A DNA stretch of 18,880 nt from an uncultured Lachnospiraceae bacterium. GTDB lineage: Bacteria; Bacillota; Clostridia; Lachnospirales; Lachnospiraceae. Of the stretch, positions 1 through 6,083 are shown in pieces (positions within the stretch are counted from its first letter, which is position 1; the number at the start of each line of letters is the position of its first letter). The stretch spans positions 1 through 18,880 of the forward strand of contig CAMNBW010000007.1 in NCBI GenBank assembly GCA_946533525.1. The letters run 5' to 3'. A program made the position numbers and the translations under genes. Below the pieces are notes generated by a model. It was not told the DNA's origin, searched no databases, and saw only the letters and a program-made list of their open reading frames with translations.

Positions 1-53
1 GCGGACAAACGGTTTTCAAGACCGCCTCGTTATGACCACTTCGATACCTCTCC
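1..53 (-). tRNA. tRNA-Ser (anticodon UGA), 3' part cut off by the window edge
   Basis: Read on the minus strand, the gene starts with the 5' acceptor strand GGAGAGG at base 53, followed by a three-pair D stem (TCG/CGA) typical of tRNA-Ser. The anticodon arm is GCGGT-CTTGAAA-ACCGT, with anticodon TGA at bases 16-18 and one G-T pair at the base of the stem. The sequence then enters the long variable arm of a class II tRNA and runs off the window, so about 53 of roughly 88-90 bases are visible. It should read UCN serine codons. The T arm and acceptor 3' strand lie outside the window, so the fold cannot be closed here. A consensus promoter lies just upstream. Confidence 0.93.
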
Positions 54-64
54 ATTTATGTCCC

Positions 65-93
65 GCTGCCATTTCCAGAAAAACTCCGGCAGC
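65..93 (-). other. Hairpin in the 5' leader of the tRNA-Ser precursor
   Basis: The arms GCTGCC and GGCAGC (six pairs, loop of 17) sit exactly at the predicted 5' end of the transcript (start point about base 94) and end 11 bases before the mature tRNA. An inner pairing of CCGGA with TCTGG is an alternative. The leader would be removed by RNase P. It has a T-run inside the loop, not after the stem, so it is not a good terminator for ispD. The inverted repeat is seen directly; any role is inference. Confidence 0.4.
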
Positions 94-100
94 ACGAAAG

Positions 101-129
101 ATTGTATCGGATTTCCGTTTATTTGTCAA
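101..129 (-). promoter_or_regulatory. Consensus vegetative promoter for tRNA-Ser
   Basis: The minus strand reads TTGACA (bases 129-124), a 17-base spacer and TACAAT (106-101), giving a predicted start near base 94. The -35 box is a perfect match and lies inside the last codons of ispD, with the ispD stop (TAA, 121-119) in the spacer. The tRNA gene therefore has its own strong promoter. The same box pair and spacing occur before rplM. Confidence 0.85.
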
Positions 130-835
130 CCTGTCCGGACTTTAAAATTGCTTCCGCCAAAATCAGATCCTCCGGAGTCGTGATCTTTATATTAAAATAG
201 GAGCTTTCCACTAGCCTTGCGTCCACATCGGCGAACATCTTGGCCACCATGGTATCGTCGGTAACCTTGACCCCGGCGCTCCTTAGACGCTCCTCCTGCA
301 TGTTTAGCTTTTCGTAGGCGTCCCTTATAAGGTGGAAGTCAAAGACCTGCGGGGTCTGCATCATCCAGACCTGGGACCTGTCCGGCGTACTCTTGATGAA
401 GCCGTCGCCGTTTTCCAGCTTTATTGTATCCTTTGCACGGACCGCCGCAACCGCCGCCCGGTATTTTTCCACATAGTGCAGGCACCTGTCCAAAATCTGC
501 TGCGTCACAAAGGGTCTTGCCCCGTCATGGATAAAGACGTAGTCGCAGCCGTTGGAAGCCATAAGCCCGTTATAAACCGAATTAAAGCGCTCCCTTCCTC
601 CGGTCACGATCTTTACCACCTTGGAAAAACCGTACTTTATAACGATCTCCTTCCGACAGTACTCCTCTTCTCCCTCCGCGCAAATGAGCACAACTTCATC
701 GATAAAGGATTCCTCAAATGCTTTAAGTGAATAATAAATGATCGGCCTGTCCCCCAGCATAAGGTACTGCTTCGGAACCTTGCCTCCCATCCTCTTTCCC
801 TTGCCTGCCGCAAGCACGATCGCAACTGTCTTCAT
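119..835 (-). CDS. ispD: 2-C-methyl-D-erythritol 4-phosphate cytidylyltransferase (IspD)
   Basis: IspD joins CTP to methylerythritol 4-phosphate, the third step of the MEP route to isoprenoid precursors, in the cytoplasm. The 238-residue protein has the nucleotidyltransferase signature AAGKGKRM (residues 9-16) followed by PKQY (21-24), GGRERFNSV (79-87), HDGARPF (103-109), TPQVF (161-165), TDD (192-194) and the C-terminal NIKITTPEDL (215-224). Length is normal for the family. The ATG at 835 has a GGGAG ribosome binding site overlapping the end of tsaD, and the gap to tsaD is 12 bases, so it is the last gene of the tsaE operon. The stretch between EKLNMQEE and TDD looks slightly longer than usual, but no key motif is lost. 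Confidence 0.96.
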   Translation of the reverse strand: MKTVAIVLAAGKGKRMGGKVPKQYLMLGDRPIIYYSLKAFEESFIDEVVLICAEGEEEYCRKEIVIKYGFSKVVKIVTGGRERFNSVYNGLMASNGCDYVFIHDGARPFVTQQILDRCLHYVEKYRAAVAAVRAKDTIKLENGDGFIKSTPDRSQVWMMQTPQVFDFHLIRDAYEKLNMQEERLRSAGVKVTDDTMVAKMFADVDARLVESSYFNIKITTPEDLILAEAILKSGQVDK

Positions 836-847
836 AAGTCAACTCCC

Positions 848-1858
848 TCATAATCCCAAACCCGGAACCGCATTGAGATCGAGTCCCGCGAAATTTCCCT
901 TGAGATATTCAAAATATGCCGCTGAAGCTATCATCGCCCCGTTGTCCGTGCAGAGCACCGGCTCCGGATAAAAGAACTCTATTTCACGGGCGGCGCATGC
1001 CTCCTTAAATGAGCGCCGCAGTGCAGAGTTCGAAGCAACTCCGCCGGCCAGGGCAAACTTCTTCGCCCCGTGAGCCTCTGCCGCAGCCATCGCGTTGCCG
1101 ACAAGAACATCCACCACAGCCTGCTGGAATGAGGCCGCCACATCTGCGACCACAACTTCCTCTCCCTTCATCTCCATGGAATTGAGGTAATTTAAGACCG
1201 CACTCTTTAAGCCGCTGAATGAAAAATCGTATTCCCCTGCCGCTACATGAGCCCTGGGAAAATCTATCGCCGAAGCATCCCCCTGTACGGAGACCTTATC
1301 GATCTTCGGCCCTCCGGGGTAACCTAAACCTATGGCCCGCGCCACCTTGTCAAAGGCCTCTCCTGCCGCATCGTCGCGGGTCACTCCGAGAATATCGTAC
1401 TTTCCGTAGTCCAAAACCTCGAGAAGATGCGTATGTCCTCCCGAGACCACAAGGCACATAAAAGGCGGCTCCAACTCCCGGTACTGGATAAAGTTCGCGC
1501 AGATATGTCCCTCTATATGATTGACTCCTATAAGGGGTTTGCCGAGCCCGTAAGCATAGGCCTTTGCAAAAGAGACGCCTATGAGGAGCGGTCCCACCAG
1601 TCCCGGACCGTAGGTCACCCCAACCGCATCCAGCTCTTCCGGGCCTACCCCGGCCTGCTCCAAAGCTGCCTTTACCACCTGATTTATTCGTTCCAAATGC
1701 TTTCTCGAGGCTATCTCCGGAACCACTCCCCCGTAAAGCGTATGTATATCTATCTGAGAAGAAATGACGTTCGAAAGCACCTGCCTGCCGTTCTTTACTA
1801 CCGAAGCCGCAGTCTCGTCACAGGAGCTCTCGATCCCCAAAATAATTATGTCATTCAA
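848..1858 (-). CDS. tsaD: tRNA N6-adenosine threonylcarbamoyltransferase (TsaD)
   Basis: TsaD transfers the threonylcarbamoyl group from threonylcarbamoyl-AMP to A37 of tRNAs that read ANN codons, working with TsaB and TsaE. The 336-residue protein shows the ASKHA-type fold motifs: GIESSCDET (8-16), the metal site HIEGH (H114 and H118), the nucleotide-binding VSGGHTHL (138-145), GLGYPGGPKIDK (177-188), LAGGVASNSALR (270-281) and CTDNGAMIA (303-311), with D305 as the expected third metal ligand. The start is TTG: an in-frame TAA directly precedes it, the only nearby ATG is out of frame, and the upstream Shine-Dalgarno sequence is weak (AGG about 10 bases away). A 54-base gap separates it from the membrane protein gene upstream. 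Confidence 0.97.
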   Translation of the reverse strand: MNDIIILGIESSCDETAASVVKNGRQVLSNVISSQIDIHTLYGGVVPEIASRKHLERINQVVKAALEQAGVGPEELDAVGVTYGPGLVGPLLIGVSFAKAYAYGLGKPLIGVNHIEGHICANFIQYRELEPPFMCLVVSGGHTHLLEVLDYGKYDILGVTRDDAAGEAFDKVARAIGLGYPGGPKIDKVSVQGDASAIDFPRAHVAAGEYDFSFSGLKSAVLNYLNSMEMKGEEVVVADVAASFQQAVVDVLVGNAMAAAEAHGAKKFALAGGVASNSALRRSFKEACAAREIEFFYPEPVLCTDNGAMIASAAYFEYLKGNFAGLDLNAVPGLGL

Positions 1859-1912
1859 TTATGTTAACCTATTCACACTGTCCAATGATATATTCAATAT
1901 TACAAATCCTTC

Positions 1913-2473
1913 TCACGCCGGCTGCCAACCCAGTATCTTCCAGTGTCCCCTTTCATCTTTTCTTAAGATAAAATGCTCGTTGTCGCTGTAATTCTGATTT
2001 CCCTTCTGCATGGTAAACATACAGTAGAGCGTGGAAAGATCTCCCTGCCCGGTTTCAGCATATTCCACATCCGTGGAAGAAGAGATCGTGAAATTAATGA
2101 CCTTTCTCTTTTCAGCCCTGAAGGTCGCTACATCCACCTTCAGATTATCCAGATACTGGCTTTCCTCCTGGTTCTTCTTTAACTCCGAATCGAAAAGCTC
2201 TCTCATCTGAAGCCCTATATTTTCTATATCCTTATCCGTAATATTCTCCATATAAAGACACTGGGAGAGCTCCGCATAGTAGCGCACCGCTTCCCTGGGG
2301 CTTGGAGGATAGTTGTAGTCCAGATTTCTCTGCAGCACAGTCTGCACCTGTGACAGCTTCCCCTCCTCCGCCTGCTTTGGCCGGTTTACGACGCGATAAA
2401 AGATGACCACAAAAGCAGCCGCCACTATCGCAAGCAACAGTATTTTTTTTACGTTACCCGAACTAATCTTCAT
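1913..2473 (-). CDS. Single-pass membrane-anchored protein of unknown function
   Basis: I do not recognise a characterised family; it may belong to a Lachnospiraceae DUF (possibly DUF6715, from memory and uncertain). From the preferred ATG at 2473 it has 186 residues: a short basic N-terminus, one hydrophobic helix (about residues 10-27, ILLLAIVAAAFVVIFY), then about 155 hydrophilic residues predicted outside the membrane. No lipobox cysteine is present. The C-terminal part, with FTISSSTDVEYAE and WKILGWQPA, looks like beta strands of a small NTF2-like or lipoprotein-like domain; that is inference. An upstream in-frame start at 2521 lies deep in rnz; the ATG at 2473 has a GGAG site and overlaps the rnz stop by 11 bases, suggesting coupled translation. 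It is one of only two operon members without an obvious link to tRNA or the ribosome; ispD is the other. Confidence 0.82.
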   Translation of the reverse strand: MKISSGNVKKILLLAIVAAAFVVIFYRVVNRPKQAEEGKLSQVQTVLQRNLDYNYPPSPREAVRYYAELSQCLYMENITDKDIENIGLQMRELFDSELKKNQEESQYLDNLKVDVATFRAEKRKVINFTISSSTDVEYAETGQGDLSTLYCMFTMQKGNQNYSDNEHFILRKDERGHWKILGWQPA

Positions 2474-3371
2474 AATCCAGCTCCAACGTCTTACCATCCT
2501 TCCCCGCATGGGAAGACGCAAAAATTTTACGAACCTCCGGCATAAAGGGCTTAGGACTTATCAAAGACGGAGAATAATGCGTAAGCCACAGGCTCTTTAC
2601 TCCGGCATCCTTTGCCAGACCTGCGGCCTCATAGAAAGTCATGTGCTTGTGTTCCTTCGCTTTATCGAGCTTATCGGGCTCTCCGTACATTCCTTCGCAG
2701 ATGAAGAGATCCGAATTCTCGGCATACTTAACGATGGACGGGGTTGGCCTTGTATCTGTGCAGTAAGTTACCTTTATGCCCTTTCTCGGCGCCCCCATGA
2801 CCATGTCAGGATAAAACTCATTTCCCTCTTCATCCTGCACAGTCTCCCCCTTTTGCAGCCTGTTCCAAAGCTTTAAGGGGATATTTAGCCTCTTCGCCTC
2901 CTCGGCGTCGAAACGTCCCTTCCTGTCTATCTCCACGCTGTAGCCGTAACACGGCACGTTATGATTAACCTTAAAAGCGTTTATCCTGTAGCCCTTCCAC
3001 TCAAACTCAGTGTTGCCTTCCAGCTCAATATATTCTATATCAAAGGGTCTGTCGGGTGCAATAGTCAAAAGCGCGCTGCATACCCGCTCCACTCCCTTAG
3101 GCCCGGCTATCGTAAGCGTCTCCGTCCTCTCCGCATTCCCCATGGTAAGGATGAGCCCCGGAAGCCCGCTGATATGATCCGCATGAAAATGTGTAAATAA
3201 AATAAGCCCCACCGGCTTCGGGCTCCACCCCTTCTTTTTGATGGCCACCTGCGTCCCTTCCCCGCAGTCGATGAGCACATTATTTCCGTTATACCTGAAC
3301 ATCGCAGAAGTAAGATGCCTGTAAGGCAGCGGCATCATCCCTCCCGAACCTAAAAGACATACATCCAGCAT
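2463..3371 (-). CDS. rnz: Ribonuclease Z (tRNA 3'-end endonuclease)
   Basis: RNase Z cuts the 3' trailer of tRNA precursors, mainly those lacking an encoded CCA. The 302-residue protein is a metallo-beta-lactamase-fold nuclease of the short bacterial form. It has the zinc motif HFHADH (61-66), then H137 in NHNVPCYGY, D206 in TDTRP, H243 in HKHMT and H265 in LTHYSPS, a complete dinuclear zinc set. The region around residues 151-195, including KLWNRLQKGE, fits the family's insertion near the flexible arm. The ATG at 3371 has an AAGGGA site that touches the rimI stop; the gap to rimI is 9 bases. Its place among t6A genes makes this a tRNA-maturation operon. Confidence 0.95.
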   Translation of the reverse strand: MLDVCLLGSGGMMPLPYRHLTSAMFRYNGNNVLIDCGEGTQVAIKKKGWSPKPVGLILFTHFHADHISGLPGLILTMGNAERTETLTIAGPKGVERVCSALLTIAPDRPFDIEYIELEGNTEFEWKGYRINAFKVNHNVPCYGYSVEIDRKGRFDAEEAKRLNIPLKLWNRLQKGETVQDEEGNEFYPDMVMGAPRKGIKVTYCTDTRPTPSIVKYAENSDLFICEGMYGEPDKLDKAKEHKHMTFYEAAGLAKDAGVKSLWLTHYSPSLISPKPFMPEVRKIFASSHAGKDGKTLELDYED

Positions 3372-3380
3372 CGGCTTCCC

Positions 3381-3833
3381 TTATCTCTTCCACATAATGA
3401 TCGCGTCGTCTTTCGGCGCGGTGTAAAAATCTTTTCGTAATCCCTCGCTCTTAAACCCGAGCTTTTCGTAAAGCCCGATAGCCGCCTTATTCCTGCTCCT
3501 GACCTCCAGGGTATAAGCGGCTGCCCCATTCTCCTCAAGGAGCCTTAAAAGCTCCTGCATCACCTTATAGGCCAGCCCTTGGCGCCTCATTTCAGGATGT
3601 ACAGACACATTTGAAATATAGGCGTCTCCGGCGATAAGCCTTGCCCCTGCAAGCCCCACGAGCCTTCCTTCTACAACTGCGCAAAGGTAATACGCATAAT
3701 CGAGCTTTAACGTATCCGCAAAATCCCCGCTGCTCCACCCTTCATCTCCGAAGCAGATTTCTTCAAGGACCGCGGCCTCCTCTATATCCCCGGCCTCAAG
3801 CCTTCGTATCGCCGCTTCCACCGCTTCCCTCAA
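3381..3833 (-). CDS. rimI: GNAT N-acetyltransferase, RimI type (ribosomal protein S18-alanine acetyltransferase)
   Basis: RimI-type enzymes transfer acetyl from acetyl-CoA to the N-terminal alanine of S18. The 150-residue protein has the GNAT core: strand-rich YISNVSVHP (72-80), the acetyl-CoA pyrophosphate loop RRQGLAYK (83-90), TLEVRSRN (108-115) and LYEKLGF (121-127) with the conserved tyrosine Y122. The position directly after tsaB is the classic one for rimI in Firmicutes. The start is uncertain: TTG at 3833 has GGGAG seven bases upstream, while GTG at 3821 has GAGGG five bases upstream and gives a protein beginning nearer the usual family start (AAIRRLEAGD). Either way the gene overlaps the end of tsaB, by 38 or 26 bases. 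Other GNAT substrates cannot be excluded. Confidence 0.92.
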   Translation of the reverse strand: MREAVEAAIRRLEAGDIEEAAVLEEICFGDEGWSSGDFADTLKLDYAYYLCAVVEGRLVGLAGARLIAGDAYISNVSVHPEMRRQGLAYKVMQELLRLLEENGAAAYTLEVRSRNKAAIGLYEKLGFKSEGLRKDFYTAPKDDAIIMWKR

Positions 3834-4530
3834 GGCTTTTCTCCCTCTCCCTTTCGGCCTGGGACTTTCTTAAATAAACAGGCCTCATCTCGGCCGCCGT
3901 GCAGTAATTTCCTTCTTTATAGTACCTTAAGGCCAGCGCTCCCACCGACCCTGCCCTCTGATGGGATAAATGGTTCGGGGCAAAGGTCACCTTAATCTCA
4001 GCATTTTCCTCGATATATTCCCTGAATACCGGAACGCCGTCTCCCAGAAAACAGACCTCCCGACCCATATCGTTAAGCTTCTCCAAAAGCTCCGAAAAGG
4101 CCATAGCCCGTCCTTCCATAATTGTTACAAGCTCATTTTCCGGACCATATTCAAATATACCCGTATAAACCTGCTCTCTTCTGGCATCCATTATCGGCAC
4201 CACCAAGCCCCTAAACCCAAAGAGGTTATAGGCCAACGCTTCCAAAGTCGGCACGCTTATCACCGGTTTATCAAGAGCCATCGCCAGTCCCTTAGCACTG
4301 GCTGCCCCTATCCTTAAGCCCGTAAATGAACCGGGGCCTGAGCTGACCGCAACCGCATCCAGCTCCTTCGGATCCAGCTCCAAGCGCTTCATTATTGTAT
4401 CCACCATGGACATCAATGTCTGGGAGTGAGTCTTTTTAAAATTGACGGTATATTCCGCCGTCATCCTGTCCTCCTCCATGACCGCGGCTCCCGCCACCAG
4501 TCCCGAGGAATCAATCGCCAATATTTTCAA
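3796..4530 (-). CDS. tsaB: tRNA threonylcarbamoyladenosine biosynthesis protein TsaB
   Basis: TsaB is the catalytically inactive paralogue of TsaD that dimerises with it and, together with TsaE, supports t6A37 synthesis. The 244-residue protein begins with the ASKHA strand KILAIDSS, and carries the diagnostic SSGPGSFTGLRIG (63-75), then KGLAMALDKPVISVPTLEALAYN and PIMDARREQVYTG. It lacks the HIEGH metal motif of TsaD, as expected. The start is TTG at 4530, inside the 3' end of tsaE (20-base overlap). The C-terminus is rich in charged and small residues (RKSQAEREREKS, then GSGGSG) where it overlaps the rimI start; this low-complexity tail may reflect the constraint of the double-coding overlap. 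Confidence 0.96.
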   Translation of the reverse strand: MKILAIDSSGLVAGAAVMEEDRMTAEYTVNFKKTHSQTLMSMVDTIMKRLELDPKELDAVAVSSGPGSFTGLRIGAASAKGLAMALDKPVISVPTLEALAYNLFGFRGLVVPIMDARREQVYTGIFEYGPENELVTIMEGRAMAFSELLEKLNDMGREVCFLGDGVPVFREYIEENAEIKVTFAPNHLSHQRAGSVGALALRYYKEGNYCTAAEMRPVYLRKSQAEREREKSLEGSGGSGDTKA

Positions 4531-4942
4531 TCTCTATCCTTCTGTATCCGGCTCCCTTCCCGGGTGCCTTGGTAATATTTACAAAAACCGTACTCTCCGG
4601 CAGGAGCTCTCGTATCTCATCCGCCCATTCAACGAGGCTGACTCCCTCCGAATAGAAGCAGTCCTCATAGCCGATCTCCTCCATTTCCTCAGGCTCGGCT
4701 ATCCTGTATACATCGAAATGGTGAAAGGGGAGCCGGCCGCTAAGATAGCTGTGGAGTATGGTATAAGTCGGAGAATTGACCCTCTCCGTCACCCCCAGCC
4801 CCTCTGCAAAGCCCTTGGCAAAAACGGTCTTACCCGCTCCAAGCTCACCATTTAGCGCATAGACCTGCCCGGGCACTGCCTTTTCCCCCAGTCCCCTGGC
4901 AAATTCATAAGTCATATCGTCGCTTTCGGATTCAAAGATCAA
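4511..4942 (-). CDS. tsaE: tRNA threonylcarbamoyladenosine biosynthesis ATPase TsaE
   Basis: TsaE is the P-loop ATPase that binds the TsaB-TsaD dimer and supports turnover in t6A37 formation. The 143-residue protein has a Walker A loop GELGAGKT (32-39), the switch-like SPTY (57-60), HFDVYR (75-80) and VEWAD (104-108), all typical of the family. It starts with TTG at 4942; AAGGAG lies 11 bases upstream, and no better in-frame start is seen. It is the first gene of the operon, 36 to 60 bases downstream of a good promoter. The mRNA leader includes most of a strong hairpin (4975-5006). The last 20 bases overlap tsaB. Confidence 0.96.
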   Translation of the reverse strand: MIFESESDDMTYEFARGLGEKAVPGQVYALNGELGAGKTVFAKGFAEGLGVTERVNSPTYTILHSYLSGRLPFHHFDVYRIAEPEEMEEIGYEDCFYSEGVSLVEWADEIRELLPESTVFVNITKAPGKGAGYRRIEIENIGD

Positions 4943-4971
4943 GATGAAAAGCTCTCCTTAAAATGCATATG

Positions 4972-5006
4972 AAAAGGGTGTATACTCCGATCGAAGTATA
5001 CACCCT
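4972..5006 (-). terminator. Intrinsic terminator of the HD-GYP gene, overlapping the tsaE transcript 5' end
   Basis: A perfect 11-pair inverted repeat (GGGTGTATACT at 4976-4986 and its complement at 4995-5005, loop of 8, with one more A-T pair outside) is followed on the minus strand by TTTTCAT. It lies 55 bases past the HD-GYP stop, so it is suited to end that transcript. The T-run is short. The same palindrome straddles the predicted start point of the tsaE operon (about 5002), so it could also be an operator or a 5' stabilising hairpin. Confidence 0.65.
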
Positions 5007-5008
5007 GA

Positions 5009-5037
5009 ATTATATCATATAGGTCATTTAATTTCAT
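5009..5037 (-). promoter_or_regulatory. Promoter of the tsaE-tsaB-rimI-rnz-(unknown)-tsaD-ispD operon
   Basis: The minus strand reads ATGAAA (5037-5032, four of six matches to TTGACA), a 17-base spacer and a perfect TATAAT (5014-5009) with an extended TG one base before it. The predicted start point is near 5002. This is the only convincing promoter I see for the seven-gene operon to the left. No internal terminator interrupts the operon. Confidence 0.75.
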
Positions 5038-5060
5038 CAGTAATTCATTAACCGTGTTCG

Positions 5061-5942
5061 TCAGAAATCCACTGTTTCCGGCGTACATGCCTGCAGCTGT
5101 TCTCTGGGTATCTTCATAAATATTTCTGCTATCTCCCGATCGAGCTGAGTCCCCTTGACATTCTCTATTATCTCCATGGCTTCTTCATGCGTACGCTTAT
5201 TCTTGTAGGAACGCCTCATTGTTATCGCAGAATAGGTATCGCACACGGCTATGATCCTGGCAGCCACGGGTATATCCTCCGCCCTGATCCCGTAATAACC
5301 CTTGCCGTCCATCCGTTCATGGTGATACAAAATCCAGCTCTTTATCTCATCAAAGGAAGGAAGCGACTTAAGCAGATCCATGGCTATCTTCGGGTGCTGC
5401 TTCATCACCTCCCATTCTTCGGGATCGAGCTTGCCGGGCTTATTCAAAATTGCTTCGGGTACCCCGAGCTTCCCGACATCATGCAGCAAAGCCGCATACT
5501 CAAAATTCACGGGATTAATATCCCCTTTCAGTTTTGCCGGAAGATGCTTATACAGGCACATACTGAGCATTTGAACGTTTCTGCTGTGACCGTTCAGGTT
5601 GGAATCACGGGCTTCTATAACTCCTATCAGAGTCTCCGTCACTTCAAGGCTTCTGTCCTTTAAGGTATCTACAAGGTAGTACATTAGGACCAGGGCAAGA
5701 GACACGAATATGGCGCCAAAAAACAGGATACCCGCCATAAGGTAATCCGGTTTCCCCATAAACGCCACGCCCAGATAGCCACAAAGGAAAAATATGAGCA
5801 ATACCAGTCCTATCTTTTCCCAGGTGGATTCCCCGTGTTTACCGGACAACATTATGTCTGTCGAGCTTCTTATGAAACGAACATAGGCAATTATATTGCC
5901 TACCATAATAATGCTTCCCACCATTATCAGCAATGTGATCAT
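5061..5942 (-). CDS. Membrane-anchored HD-GYP domain protein, probable cyclic-di-GMP phosphodiesterase
   Basis: From the ATG at 5942 the protein has 293 residues: three membrane helices (about 2-23, 44-62, 68-91), a short linker, then an HD-GYP domain (about 97-285). The residues expected to form the metal site are all present: E110, H119, H154 and D155 (HDVGKLGVP), H183 (KQHP), H207 and H208 (YHHER), and D235 (VCDTYSA). The naming motif is degenerate, GYY for GYP (216-217 in DGKGYYG), and GTQLDRE replaces the usual GTQFDP. No separate sensor domain is visible, so the membrane part itself is presumably the input. An in-frame ATG at 5996 has no ribosome binding site and would lie upstream of the likely transcription start, so I reject it. 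It is monocistronic between two terminators. Confidence 0.87.
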   Translation of the reverse strand: MITLLIMVGSIIMVGNIIAYVRFIRSSTDIMLSGKHGESTWEKIGLVLLIFFLCGYLGVAFMGKPDYLMAGILFFGAIFVSLALVLMYYLVDTLKDRSLEVTETLIGVIEARDSNLNGHSRNVQMLSMCLYKHLPAKLKGDINPVNFEYAALLHDVGKLGVPEAILNKPGKLDPEEWEVMKQHPKIAMDLLKSLPSFDEIKSWILYHHERMDGKGYYGIRAEDIPVAARIIAVCDTYSAITMRRSYKNKRTHEEAMEIIENVKGTQLDREIAEIFMKIPREQLQACTPETVDF

Positions 5943-5976
5943 TCTTTGTTTCTCACTTTTTCCTGTATTTCCTCCT
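5939..5976 (-). promoter_or_regulatory. Shine-Dalgarno and possible five-codon upstream ORF before the HD-GYP gene
   Basis: A perfect AGGAGG (5976-5971) lies 28 bases before the ATG at 5942, too far to serve it directly. Between them a GTG (5956) opens the reading frame MRNKE, whose TGA (5941-5939) overlaps the HD-GYP ATG as ATGA. The layout would suit translational coupling, but the AGGAGG to GTG spacing (14 bases) is also long; a nearer AGGA lies about five bases before the GTG. Confidence 0.3.
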
Positions 5977-5981
5977 AAAAG

Positions 5982-6010
5982 AGTATAACATTCCATAAGG
6001 ATTTATGAAA
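5982..6010 (-). promoter_or_regulatory. Probable extended -10 promoter of the HD-GYP gene
   Basis: The minus strand has TGTTATACT: the -10 hexamer TATACT (5987-5982) preceded by an extended TG. At 17 bases upstream only a poor -35 (TTTCAT) is seen. The predicted start point (about 5975) falls at the AGGAGG itself, between the rpsI terminator and the gene. I consider it likely because the gene follows a terminator and needs its own promoter. Confidence 0.5.
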
Positions 6011-6011
6011 T

Positions 6012-6039
6012 AAATACCCCGGAATCTTCATTCCGGGGT
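6012..6039 (-). terminator. Intrinsic terminator of rplM-rpsI
   Basis: The hairpin ACCCCGGAA / TTCCGGGGT (nine pairs, six-base loop TCTTCA on the plus strand) lies 45 bases beyond the rpsI stop. On the minus strand it is followed by the T-rich stretch ATTTATTTCAT. The stem is GC-rich and perfect; the T-tract is broken by two A residues. Confidence 0.8.
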
Positions 6040-6083
6040 CTGACTTTCGTATCATCACACGTATAAACACTTCGCAGCTTCGA

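Noticed and set aside
5943..5996. N-terminal extension of the HD-GYP protein from an ATG at 5996
   Set aside because: No ribosome binding site precedes it, and the likely -10 box and AGGAGG lie inside the extension, so it would be upstream of the transcript start.
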